DNA from: Candidatus Atribacteria bacterium
Lineage (GTDB): Bacteria; Atribacterota; Phoenicimicrobiia; Phoenicimicrobiales; Phoenicimicrobiaceae
Assembly: GCA_003513845.1 (NCBI GenBank)
Contig: DOTB01000044.1
Coordinates: 1-11,521 of the forward strand
DNA length: 11,521 nucleotides
Direction of reading: 5' to 3'
Both the position numbers and the translations under genes were made by a program. A model generated the notes under the pieces. The model was not told where the DNA came from and did no database searches. It saw nothing but the letters and a program-made list of their open reading frames with translations. Below, one piece after another: positions 1-5,501 of the stretch; position 1 is the stretch's first letter, and every line of letters starts with the position of its first letter.

Positions 1-190
1 GCTTTGCACTTTTTACCGAAGTTCTAATCCGAAGGTTAGATTAAACTATTGTGAATAAATTATTCATAAACTCTGATTTCATTCAAAATCTGTCAGTTTC
101 CGAAAATTAAGCGTCTAAAAAACGCTAAAAATTATATTTTTACGCCTCCCAAATCACCAAACCCTTATAAGTAGCCACTTTCAGATTTTA

Positions 191-278
191 AGGGGGGTGA
201 AATTTAGCCAAAAAAGAACAATTTTTAAGGGGTAAAGTAAAGGAACCCTTCATCTACCCTCCGAAATATAAAAACTAA
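191..278 (+). pseudogene. Possible vestigial small ORF behind a Shine-Dalgarno-like sequence
   Basis: A G-run followed by GTGA (191-200) resembles a strong ribosome site. A few bases later an open frame reads NLAKKEQFLRGKVKEPF and so on, to a TAA at 276-278, about 25 codons. The composition is protein-like (basic, with a PP-containing tail), but where a start codon would be expected there is TTA (204-206). It may be the remnant of the N-terminus of a gene that has lost its start and the rest of its body. No family is recognised, and chance is a real alternative at this length. Confidence 0.2.
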
Positions 279-298
279 AAAATTTCTCTCCAAAAAGA

Positions 299-324
299 AG
301 GATTTTCCCAACCTTTTGTCGTAT
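299..324 (+). repeat. Copy A of a spaced dispersed motif (AGGATTTT-N8-TTTGTCGTAT)
   Basis: AGGATTTT at 299-306 is followed by 8 unrelated bases and TTTGTCGTAT at 315-324. The same two blocks with exactly the same 8-base gap occur at 1451-1476 in the same orientation. Both copies are preceded by an A-rich run and followed by an AT-rich stretch. This copy ends about 42 bases before the start of the SWIM-type remnant at 366. The role is unknown: it could be a genome-wide upstream element, a regulatory RNA or DNA signal, or the edge of a miniature repeat. Confidence 0.55.
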
Positions 325-365
325 CAATTTAGTTAGTTACTAAAAGAAATTATGGAACGAAAAAA

Positions 366-622
366 ATGATTTTATCAATGGAAGATATAAGAAAATTATG
401 TACCGAAAGTTCTTTTGAACGTGGTATAGAATATTTTCGGATGGGTAACGTCACCGATTTAGAGCAATTCGGGAATAGAATCACCGCTACGGTAGAAGGT
501 ACAAAAGAGATACCAGATTGGGGGATTAAAAAAATTTGACTAGATTTTTACCACTAAATCAAAGAACGACTGTTATAAAAATAAAAATCTGGTTAATTGA
601 AAAGTTAGGTGAAAGAGAATAA
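366..622 (+). pseudogene. Remnant of a SWIM zinc-finger-type protein gene
   Basis: An ATG at 366 opens a 57-codon frame ending in TGA at 537-539. Its text (SSFERGIEYFRMGNVTDLEQ, then GNRITATVEGT) matches the typical N-terminal segment of bacterial SWIM zinc-finger proteins, in which a short alpha/beta region precedes the CxCx(n)CxH metal site. That metal site is absent. A second frame, shifted relative to the first, continues through 536-622 (LTRFLPLNQRT, then WLIEKLGERE, stop TAA 620-622) and looks like a C-terminal tail. The simplest reading is an internal deletion plus frameshift in a formerly longer gene. The family assignment rests on recognition of the N-terminal pattern only. There is no strong ribosome site before 366. 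Confidence 0.45.
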
Positions 623-651
623 ATATTTTTGTAAAAAGGTGGTGATTAATT

Positions 652-1193
652 ATGGAAACAGATTTAAATAGAATTAAAAAATTGTCAGAAGAGAAAGAAG
701 ATGAAAATTGGAAATTTAGATCTTTCTTAAAAGTATGTAATATTCCTTCGAAAAAAATGGATTCAATAGTTCATAGATTGTACCACCAGGTAGCTTCAAA
801 AATTGATTGTGAGTCTTGCACAAATTGTTGTAAAGAATTAAATACAGTTTTAGAACAGGAAGATTTAAAAAAATTATCTAAATATTTAGAAATTTCTATT
901 GAACAATTAAAAGATCAGTACCTGGCAAAAGATACGGATTTGGATTCTAAAAATTTACATTTAAGAAAAGACCTTGTCCCTTACTAAAAAATAATTTGTG
1001 TTCTATACCTTTAAATTGTCGTCCTAAAGATTGTGTATCCTACCCTTATCTCCTTAAAAAGGATTTTACTTCCCGATTAATGGGTGTAATAGGTAATTAT
1101 TCTGTTTGCCCAATTGTATTTAATGTTTACGAACTACTAAAAGGTGAAATCTGGCATAAACGTTTTTCTGATGAGTTCAGTGACTTTTATTAA
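652..1193 (+). pseudogene. YkgJ-like cysteine-cluster protein gene, split by one frameshift
   Basis: Translation starts at ATG 652 behind a good ribosome site (AAGGTGGTGAT, 638-648). The first frame carries the CxxCxxCC cluster (C53, C56, C59, C60) typical of the YkgJ family, proteins that probably bind zinc or an Fe-S cluster and whose role is poorly defined. It runs into a stop at 985-987. Family text resumes in another frame at 972 with PCPLLKNNLCSIPLNCRPKD, then SYPY and a late SVCPIVFNV segment, ending at TAA 1191-1193. Joining frames near 969-972, where one base appears lost or two gained, restores a protein of about 180 residues, close to the usual family size. This is either a real frameshift mutation or a sequencing or assembly error. 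The intact ribosome site and the preserved cysteines argue for recent damage or error. An independent small second gene starting at 996 is much less likely. Confidence 0.75.
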
Positions 1194-1299
1194 AATTATA
1201 AACTGTAACTATTAGATCGCCTCTTTCAATGTTAGCCTTCGATTCTTTAATATTTTCCATCTGGCGAAGATTTGGCAGCCTGGGTAGTGCTATGTTCAT
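1177..1299 (-). other. Short open frame of unknown nature, possible gene remnant
   Basis: On the minus strand an ATG at 1299-1297 opens a 40-codon frame ending in TGA at 1179-1177. The frame stays open upstream of the ATG back to about 1371. The sequence (for example MENIKESKANIERGDLIVTV) has a balanced, soluble-protein-like composition. No ribosome site precedes the ATG, and the frame runs into the 3' end of the YkgJ-like gene. The same DNA is also open on the plus strand (1229-1375). I do not recognise a family. It may be the relic of a longer minus-strand gene, or chance. Confidence 0.2.
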
Positions 1300-1511
1300 C
1301 GGTGTTGGTGTTTGTTTCTTCTCTAAGGTAATAATTTTATCGGGTATTATCGGATTTTTAGAAAGAAAAAATTAATAAGCGAAACCAAAGAAGTACAAAG
1401 ATTGATTATTAGTTAAAATCTTCCTAAACTGAAAACTTTCCTAAAAAAGCAGGATTTTTTAATCACTTTGTCGTATTATTTAATCAATAACAAAAAATTT
1501 TTTCAAAAAAT
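1194..1511. other. Gene-poor spacer between the YkgJ-like remnant and the regulator promoter
   Basis: No intact gene is visible. The plus strand holds a 48-codon hydrophobic frame (1229-1375; contains SAMFIGVGVCFFSK and ILSGIIGFL) with no ribosome site, overlapping the minus-strand frame at 1177-1299; only one of them, if either, can be a relic of real coding. Copy B of the spaced motif lies at 1451-1476. Downstream are consecutive A and T tracts beginning with a 12-base palindrome AAAAAATTTTTT (1492-1503), a composition that favours bent DNA. Confidence 0.5.
1451..1476 (+). repeat. Copy B of the spaced dispersed motif (AGGATTTT-N8-TTTGTCGTAT)
   Basis: AGGATTTT (1451-1458), 8 bases, then TTTGTCGTAT (1467-1476), identical in both blocks and in spacing to the copy at 299-324. 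The 8 inner bases differ (TTAATCAC here, CCCAACCT there), so the blocks look constrained while the gap does not. An A-run precedes both copies. It lies about 80 bases upstream of the extended -10 promoter of the WYL regulator gene. Confidence 0.55.
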
Positions 1512-1564
1512 AAAATTTTTTTAATAATTGTTGCCATACTGTAGTCAAAGTAGTGTGATATAAT
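1512..1564 (+). promoter_or_regulatory. Extended -10 promoter with UP-like AT tract, upstream of the WYL regulator
   Basis: TGA-TATAAT at 1556-1564 is a perfect extended -10 element (TGnTATAAT). No good -35 hexamer sits at 17 bases; TTGCCA at 1531-1536 is 22 bases away, which is too far. An A/T tract at about 1512-1530 falls where an UP element would lie (about -40 to -60 from a start near 1571) and resembles its A-run/T-run pattern. Transcripts would carry a leader of about 70 bases before the regulator gene. CATACT (1535-1540) and AGTGTG (1552-1557) form an imperfect inverted repeat reaching into the extended -10, a possible operator for autoregulation, but this is weak. Confidence 0.5.
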
Positions 1565-1642
1565 TACAAAAAATTTTCAATAGCATAAATTTTCGCCTAC
1601 TCTTAACCGTCTTGCTCACGATTATCTATTTTCTAATCGGGG

Positions 1643-2611
1643 GTGAAAGATATAAATAAAATTGAAAGATTAATGAACACCATTATAATTTTAAAGTCCC
1701 ATCCTGGCATCAAAGTAAAAAACTTAGCCCAAATATTTGATACCTCTTATCGCACTATCTATCGGGATTTCCAGTCTTTAAATTCTGCTGGCTTACCTGT
1801 ATACTCCTCTACCGGACCTCATGGCGGTTATTATATTGATAAACACTACTTCCTGCCCCCTCTCAGATTTACCGGTGAAGAGGCTGCTTCTTTATTTCTG
1901 GCAGGGAATTTCCTCCTCCAGCAGAAAGGATTCCCCTACCAGAAATATATGCAACTAGCTCTGCTTAAAATTGAAAATCTCCTGGAGAAAAATAATAAAA
2001 AATATATCCGGGATGTAAAAGACTCTATTTCTTTTAATATTCAGAAGCTAAAAGATTATGAAGATTACAATGAAATATTTTCTCAACTGAATAAAGCCAT
2101 TCTGGAAAAAAGACAGGCTCATCTCAAATACTACACCATCAGCCGAGATAAAATCACCACCCGCACTGTCAACCCCTACCACCTGATGTTCCGACAAGGA
2201 GTCTGGTATCTTATCGCCTACTGCCACTGGCGAAAGGAAACTAAGATATTCCGCATAGACCGAATCAAAGAGATAGAAGTCTCTGAAGAAAAATTTGAAA
2301 TCCCGGCTAAATTTTCCCTCTCTACCTATATGGGTAAAAGCTGGCAGGTAGTAAGAGGAAAAGACCAGAAGATCAGAGTAAAGATATATCCTCCTGCTTC
2401 CCGTTGGGCAAAAGAAGAAGTGAGACATCCTACTCAAAAAATAAAAAAACTCCCTGATGGTTCTATCATCTTCTCTGCGGAAGTAAGTGGTTTAATCGAA
2501 GTTAAGAAATGGATTCTGGGGATGGGTAAGTGTGCTGAAGTCCTTGCCCCTAAGAGCCTGCGCAAAGAGATAGAGAAAGAGATTACTGGAATGAGGGAGA
2601 GATATAAATAG
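1643..2611 (+). CDS. WYL-domain transcriptional regulator
   Basis: A 322-residue helix-turn-helix regulator of the WYL family. The N-terminal winged helix (about residues 8-62) contains the recognition-helix-like TSYRTIYRDFQSLNSAGLPV and the GPHGGYY wing. The WYL domain (about 148-213) contains the literal WYL motif at 188-190 and the FRIDRI segment (203-208), the ligand- or nucleic-acid-sensing face. A C-terminal WCX-type domain spans about 240-315. WYL proteins regulate DNA repair and phage-defence genes; one (Sll7009) controls a type I-D CRISPR locus in Synechocystis. The position 69 bases before cas8b suggests control of this operon, an inference from location. The start is uncertain: GTG at 1643 lies inside the GGGGGTGA sequence that looks like the ribosome site, and the family-like N-terminus would begin at ATA 1652 (reads NKIERLMN after it). 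GC is markedly higher than in the cas genes (32 of 60 bases in 2161-2220), which suggests a different origin. Confidence 0.88.
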   Translation: MKDINKIERLMNTIIILKSHPGIKVKNLAQIFDTSYRTIYRDFQSLNSAGLPVYSSTGPHGGYYIDKHYFLPPLRFTGEEAASLFLAGNFLLQQKGFPYQKYMQLALLKIENLLEKNNKKYIRDVKDSISFNIQKLKDYEDYNEIFSQLNKAILEKRQAHLKYYTISRDKITTRTVNPYHLMFRQGVWYLIAYCHWRKETKIFRIDRIKEIEVSEEKFEIPAKFSLSTYMGKSWQVVRGKDQKIRVKIYPPASRWAKEEVRHPTQKIKKLPDGSIIFSAEVSGLIEVKKWILGMGKCAEVLAPKSLRKEIEKEITGMRERYK

Positions 2612-2680
2612 AATACTTTATATAAATTAAAACATTATATTAAACAGTAGTATGAAAAAGTAAAAAATTGGAGGTTTGCA
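2612..2680 (+). promoter_or_regulatory. Gap before the cas operon, with cas8b ribosome site
   Basis: A very AT-rich 69-base gap contains the palindrome TTTATATAAA and a TATATT (2636-2641) that could serve as a -10, but no convincing -35 is seen. GGAGG at 2670-2674 lies 6 bases before the cas8b ATG and fixes that start. No terminator hairpin follows the regulator gene, so read-through from its promoter is possible. Whether the operon has its own promoter here cannot be settled by eye. Confidence 0.4.
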
Positions 2681-4591
2681 ATGATAGAAGCAATTAGGAA
2701 TATTGGGGAATATTCACTTGAAAAAGAAGGGAAAAGCATTAATAATCCTTTAGAAATTTTACTTGATGACCCTGAAAGTAACCATAAAAACCCAACATAT
2801 AAAAATATTTTTTCGATTGTCTTACAGGAAATAAATGGAGAATATATATATAAAAATATTGAGCACGAACGATATTCAAAGGAAAAGCTAAAAAAATATT
2901 TATACAAACAGGGGAATTCAAGAGGCATAGATATTACTCCCACATCCCGAATAACAAGAGTGAAAGAAGATGGTGCTAAAAAGACAACATTTGAACTTAA
3001 AATCTTATCATGGTTTAAAGAATATAAAAAATTGGGATCAAATGAAAATATAAACTTTTTGGTTAAAATTGGGGATTGTCTTAGAAGGAATAAAAATAAA
3101 ATTAAAAAAGACTTAGAAATACAATACGAAGGAATAAATAAAAAAGAGAAATGTATTATTACGATAAAAATTAACGATAAATATCCGGGAGAGTACAACA
3201 TCTTCAGAAATATTTTAGTTAATAGTGCTTCAGAAAAATTTTATAAAAAATATGGGGAAGTAGCAAAATCAGAAAATAAATTATGCTCAATATGTAAGAA
3301 AAAAAATGGAGAAGTTTATGGATTTGTAAATACTTTTAATTTTTATACTGTAGATAAACCTGGATTTGTCAGTGGTGGTTTTCAACAAAAAGATGCTTGG
3401 AAAAACTATCCTGTATGTTTGAATTGTGCGCTTACCTTAGAAGAAGGTAAAAAATATTTAGAAAAAAATTTGAATTTTAACCTTTTAAAGCCTAATTATG
3501 GAGTTAGATACTTTTTAATTCCAAAATTTATTAGCGGGGTAGACAAAGAAACAAAAAATGAGATTTTCGAAATCATGAAACAGCAAAAAGACCCAAAATT
3601 TAGAAAAACGGAAATAAATCGGCTAACTAATGCTGAAGAGGAACTTTTAGAATTGATGAGCAAACAAAAGAATTATCTAAATATGAACTTTATGTTTTAT
3701 ACTGTATCAAATGCCGAATTTAAAATTTTACTCTACGTCGAGAATATTTTGCCTTCGAGATTAAGGGAATTGTTTGATGCTAAAAAAGATATTGATAACG
3801 TTGAAATTTTTAAGGGATGCATGGTTCCTGTATCCGAAAGTAAAAAGAAAACCGGTGAAAGATCATTAGAATTTAATTTTGATGTTCTCCAAGATTTTTT
3901 TTATGATTTTACTAATAAAAGATGGATTAGTAGAAAATATTTCTTAGACATTGTAAATAAAATTTTTACTGGTAAACCAGTAGATTATGATTTTCTCTTA
4001 GATTTCATTATGCAAAAAATAAGAGATGACTTTATAAATGGATATCCCACAAAAATTGATACCTTGAAAGCTTTTATGTTATTAAACTATTTAAATAAAT
4101 TAAAAATATTAAAATACAAAAAGGAGGAAATGACAAAAATGGAAAAATTAATTTTACCCAATGAAATAGGAGGCGAAATAAAAACGAAAATCGAGTCTTT
4201 TTTCGATAAATTTTCTGATTTTTTTGATAGCAATATTAAGAAGGGAATATTTTTAGAAGGAACTTTGGCTCAAAAGTTATTGAATATTCAAAGACTTCCT
4301 GAAGTAAGTAATGCCCAAGCAGGTAAAGAACCATTTAGACCGCGCCTAAAAAGTTTAAAATTAGATGAAAAGCAAATTAGAAAACTTTTGCCAGAGATGG
4401 AAAATAAATTAGAAGAATATGAAAAAAACTATTATCGGGATTTAGAGTCAATTATTTCTTATTATTTTGTTTCCTCAGGAAATAATTGGAATATAACCAA
4501 TGATGAGATTAGTTTTTATTTTGTATTGGGAATGAATCTATCTGATTTATTTAAAAAAGAAAAAAATAATGGAGGTAAAGAAAATGAGTAA
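2681..4591 (+). CDS. cas8b: Cas8b (Csh1/TM1802-type), large subunit of type I-B Cascade
   Basis: A 636-residue protein whose centre has the hallmark zinc-finger segment of the TM1802/Csh1 family: C202 and C205 in LCSIC, then FYTVDKPGF and SGGFQQKDAWKNYPVC, with C246 and C249 completing the metal site. Cas8b is the large subunit of the crRNA-guided surveillance complex; in related systems it recognises the PAM and helps recruit Cas3. The length fits the family. The start is set by GGAGG six bases upstream. Its end overlaps the cas7 start by 8 bases (ATGAGTAA). The last 153 codons can also be translated separately from an internal site at 4130 (separate entry). Low GC (12 of 60 bases in 3121-3180) and AAA/GAA-rich codon use are shared with the rest of the operon. 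The family call is firm; the Csh1 versus TM1802 sub-label is less so. Confidence 0.92.
   Translation: MIEAIRNIGEYSLEKEGKSINNPLEILLDDPESNHKNPTYKNIFSIVLQEINGEYIYKNIEHERYSKEKLKKYLYKQGNSRGIDITPTSRITRVKEDGAKKTTFELKILSWFKEYKKLGSNENINFLVKIGDCLRRNKNKIKKDLEIQYEGINKKEKCIITIKINDKYPGEYNIFRNILVNSASEKFYKKYGEVAKSENKLCSICKKKNGEVYGFVNTFNFYTVDKPGFVSGGFQQKDAWKNYPVCLNCALTLEEGKKYLEKNLNFNLLKPNYGVRYFLIPKFISGVDKETKNEIFEIMKQQKDPKFRKTEINRLTNAEEELLELMSKQKNYLNMNFMFYTVSNAEFKILLYVENILPSRLRELFDAKKDIDNVEIFKGCMVPVSESKKKTGERSLEFNFDVLQDFFYDFTNKRWISRKYFLDIVNKIFTGKPVDYDFLLDFIMQKIRDDFINGYPTKIDTLKAFMLLNYLNKLKILKYKKEEMTKMEKLILPNEIGGEIKTKIESFFDKFSDFFDSNIKKGIFLEGTLAQKLLNIQRLPEVSNAQAGKEPFRPRLKSLKLDEKQIRKLLPEMENKLEEYEKNYYRDLESIISYYFVSSGNNWNITNDEISFYFVLGMNLSDLFKKEKNNGGKENE
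4121..4128 (+). promoter_or_regulatory. Internal ribosome binding site inside cas8b
   Basis: AAGGAGGA is a near-perfect Shine-Dalgarno sequence embedded in cas8b, followed by in-frame ATG codons at 4130 and 4139. It encodes Lys-Glu with the codons AAG GAG, whereas the surrounding gene prefers AAA and GAA, so the nucleotide sequence itself seems selected. Spacing to the first ATG is short (2 bases after AGGAGG), and to the second rather long (11). Confidence 0.7.
4130..4591 (+). CDS. cas11b: Cas11b small subunit, translated from inside cas8b
   Basis: An in-frame ATG at 4130 (cas8b codon 484), or alternatively at 4139 (codon 487), behind AAGGAGGA would yield a 153- or 150-residue protein identical to the Cas8b C-terminus. 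Independent translation of a small subunit from the 3' end of the large-subunit gene is established for type I-B, I-C and I-D systems (McBride and colleagues, 2020). Small subunits are mostly helical and line the belly of Cascade, stabilising the R-loop. The segment here is rich in Lys, Glu and Leu with predicted helices, for example around KQIRKLLPEMENKLEEYEKN. No separate small-subunit gene exists elsewhere in the operon, which makes this source more likely. Not demonstrated: which ATG is used and whether the product accumulates. Confidence 0.7.
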   Translation: MTKMEKLILPNEIGGEIKTKIESFFDKFSDFFDSNIKKGIFLEGTLAQKLLNIQRLPEVSNAQAGKEPFRPRLKSLKLDEKQIRKLLPEMENKLEEYEKNYYRDLESIISYYFVSSGNNWNITNDEISFYFVLGMNLSDLFKKEKNNGGKENE

Positions 4592-5483
4592 TTTTATGAA
4601 AAACAGATCAGAAATCTTATTTCTCTACGATATCAAAGATGCCAATCCCAATGGAGATCCTTTAGATGAAAACAAACCGCGAATTGATGAAGAAACTGGA
4701 ATAAACATAGTAACTGATGTACGTTTAAAAAGAACTATTCGGGATTATCTCATGAATTTTAAAAACGAAGAAATTTTTATTAGAGAAATTCGAAATGAAG
4801 AAGGAAAATTAAAAACAAAAGAAGATAGACTGAACGACTTAAAAATCGAGTCTCCAAAAGAATTAATAAATAAATGTATTGATATAAGATTATTCGGTGC
4901 TACTACAGCAATAAAAAACAAGACAATAACATTTACTGGACCTGTTCAATTTAATTTTGGAAGATCCTTAAATAAAGTAAATCTTACTTTTGTAAAAGGA
5001 ACTACAGTAATGCCCTCGAGAGAAGCAAAAGGTCAAGGCACATTTACTGGAATGTATATCCTTCCTTATTCATTAATTTGTTTCTACGGAATTATCAACG
5101 AAAACACTGCTCAGCATACACAACTCAGTGAAGATGATGTAAATTTACTTTTAGAAGCAATGTGGAATGGAACCAAAAATTTAATTTCTCGAAGTAAGAT
5201 AGGGCAGATGCCTCGTTTGCTTTTAAAAGTAAATTATAAAGAAGAAAATTATCATTTAGGAGATTTGGATAAACTAATTAAAATAAAAGATATTGACAAT
5301 ATACAAGAGGAAAAGATTCGCGATATTGGTGATATAGAATTAGATGCCAGTAAATTGGTAGAAACTTTAAATATCAATAAAGAAAAGATCGAAAGTATTG
5401 ACCTTAAAATTGATGAAAGAGTTAGGATAAATTTGGAGGGATTGGATACATCAATTAAAATAAATAGCATTTCTCTTAATTAA
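4584..5483 (+). CDS. cas7: Cas7 (Csh2 family), backbone subunit of type I-B Cascade
   Basis: A 299-residue Cas7 protein, a RAMP-fold subunit that polymerises along the crRNA spacer. Family landmarks are FLYDIKDANPNGDP (about 13-26) followed by TDVRLKRTIRDYL (44-56), RLFGA (102-106), FTGPVQF (117-123), and the GTFTGMYILPYSL segment (152-164). An ATG 15 bases upstream (4569) precedes the ribosome site, so it is rejected. GGAGG at 4571-4575 sits 8 bases before ATG 4584, the chosen start. It overlaps the cas8b end by 8 bases, implying translational coupling. The final 80 residues are charged and Ile/Leu-rich, and less conserved in appearance. Confidence 0.93.
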   Translation: MSNFMKNRSEILFLYDIKDANPNGDPLDENKPRIDEETGINIVTDVRLKRTIRDYLMNFKNEEIFIREIRNEEGKLKTKEDRLNDLKIESPKELINKCIDIRLFGATTAIKNKTITFTGPVQFNFGRSLNKVNLTFVKGTTVMPSREAKGQGTFTGMYILPYSLICFYGIINENTAQHTQLSEDDVNLLLEAMWNGTKNLISRSKIGQMPRLLLKVNYKEENYHLGDLDKLIKIKDIDNIQEEKIRDIGDIELDASKLVETLNINKEKIESIDLKIDERVRINLEGLDTSIKINSISLN

Positions 5484-5501
5484 CAAAGAGGTGATTTAAA
5501 A

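Larger units (their letters stand above)
1..365. other. AT-rich stretch without an intact gene
   Basis: No credible full-length gene is visible on either strand. The stretch holds a small hairpin (arms 23-30 and 34-40 with one bulged T, loop GAA), a 15-base perfect palindrome (52-66, TGAATAAATTATTCA), a 5-bp hairpin (110-114 with 122-126), a short coding-like vestige behind a G-rich ribosome-site-like sequence (191-278), and one copy of a motif that recurs at 1451-1476. None of these has a clear function. The region looks like decayed intergenic or former coding DNA. Confidence 0.6.

Noticed and set aside
23..40. Hairpin as a rho-independent terminator
   Set aside because: The stem is short and bulged and is not followed by a run of T.
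52..66. Perfect 15-base palindrome as an operator
   Set aside because: It is made only of common AT-rich words with no adjacent gene start or promoter; chance is likely.
110..126. Hairpin AGCGT/ACGCT as a terminator or regulatory RNA
   Set aside because: Only 5 bp, with no T-run on the plus strand and no flanking gene to serve.
1531..1564. TTGCCA as a -35 partner of TATAAT
   Set aside because: The spacer would be 22 bases; the extended -10 alone explains the promoter better.
2048..2437. Minus-strand open frame of 129 codons opposite the WYL gene
   Set aside because: It lies wholly inside a clearly recognised plus-strand gene and its translation looks like no protein family; a shadow frame.
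2635..3201. Minus-strand open frame of 188 codons opposite cas8b
   Set aside because: The sequence is Phe/Ser/Ile-rich as expected for the antisense of a Lys/Glu-rich gene; no ribosome site; overlaps firm Cas8b coding.
4168..4180. Second AGGAGG-like site inside cas8b as another internal start
   Set aside because: It is followed by ATA rather than ATG, GTG or TTG at suitable spacing.
4569..4583. Upstream ATG as the cas7 start
   Set aside because: It precedes the GGAGG site rather than following it, whereas ATG 4584 has normal spacing and the family N-terminus.
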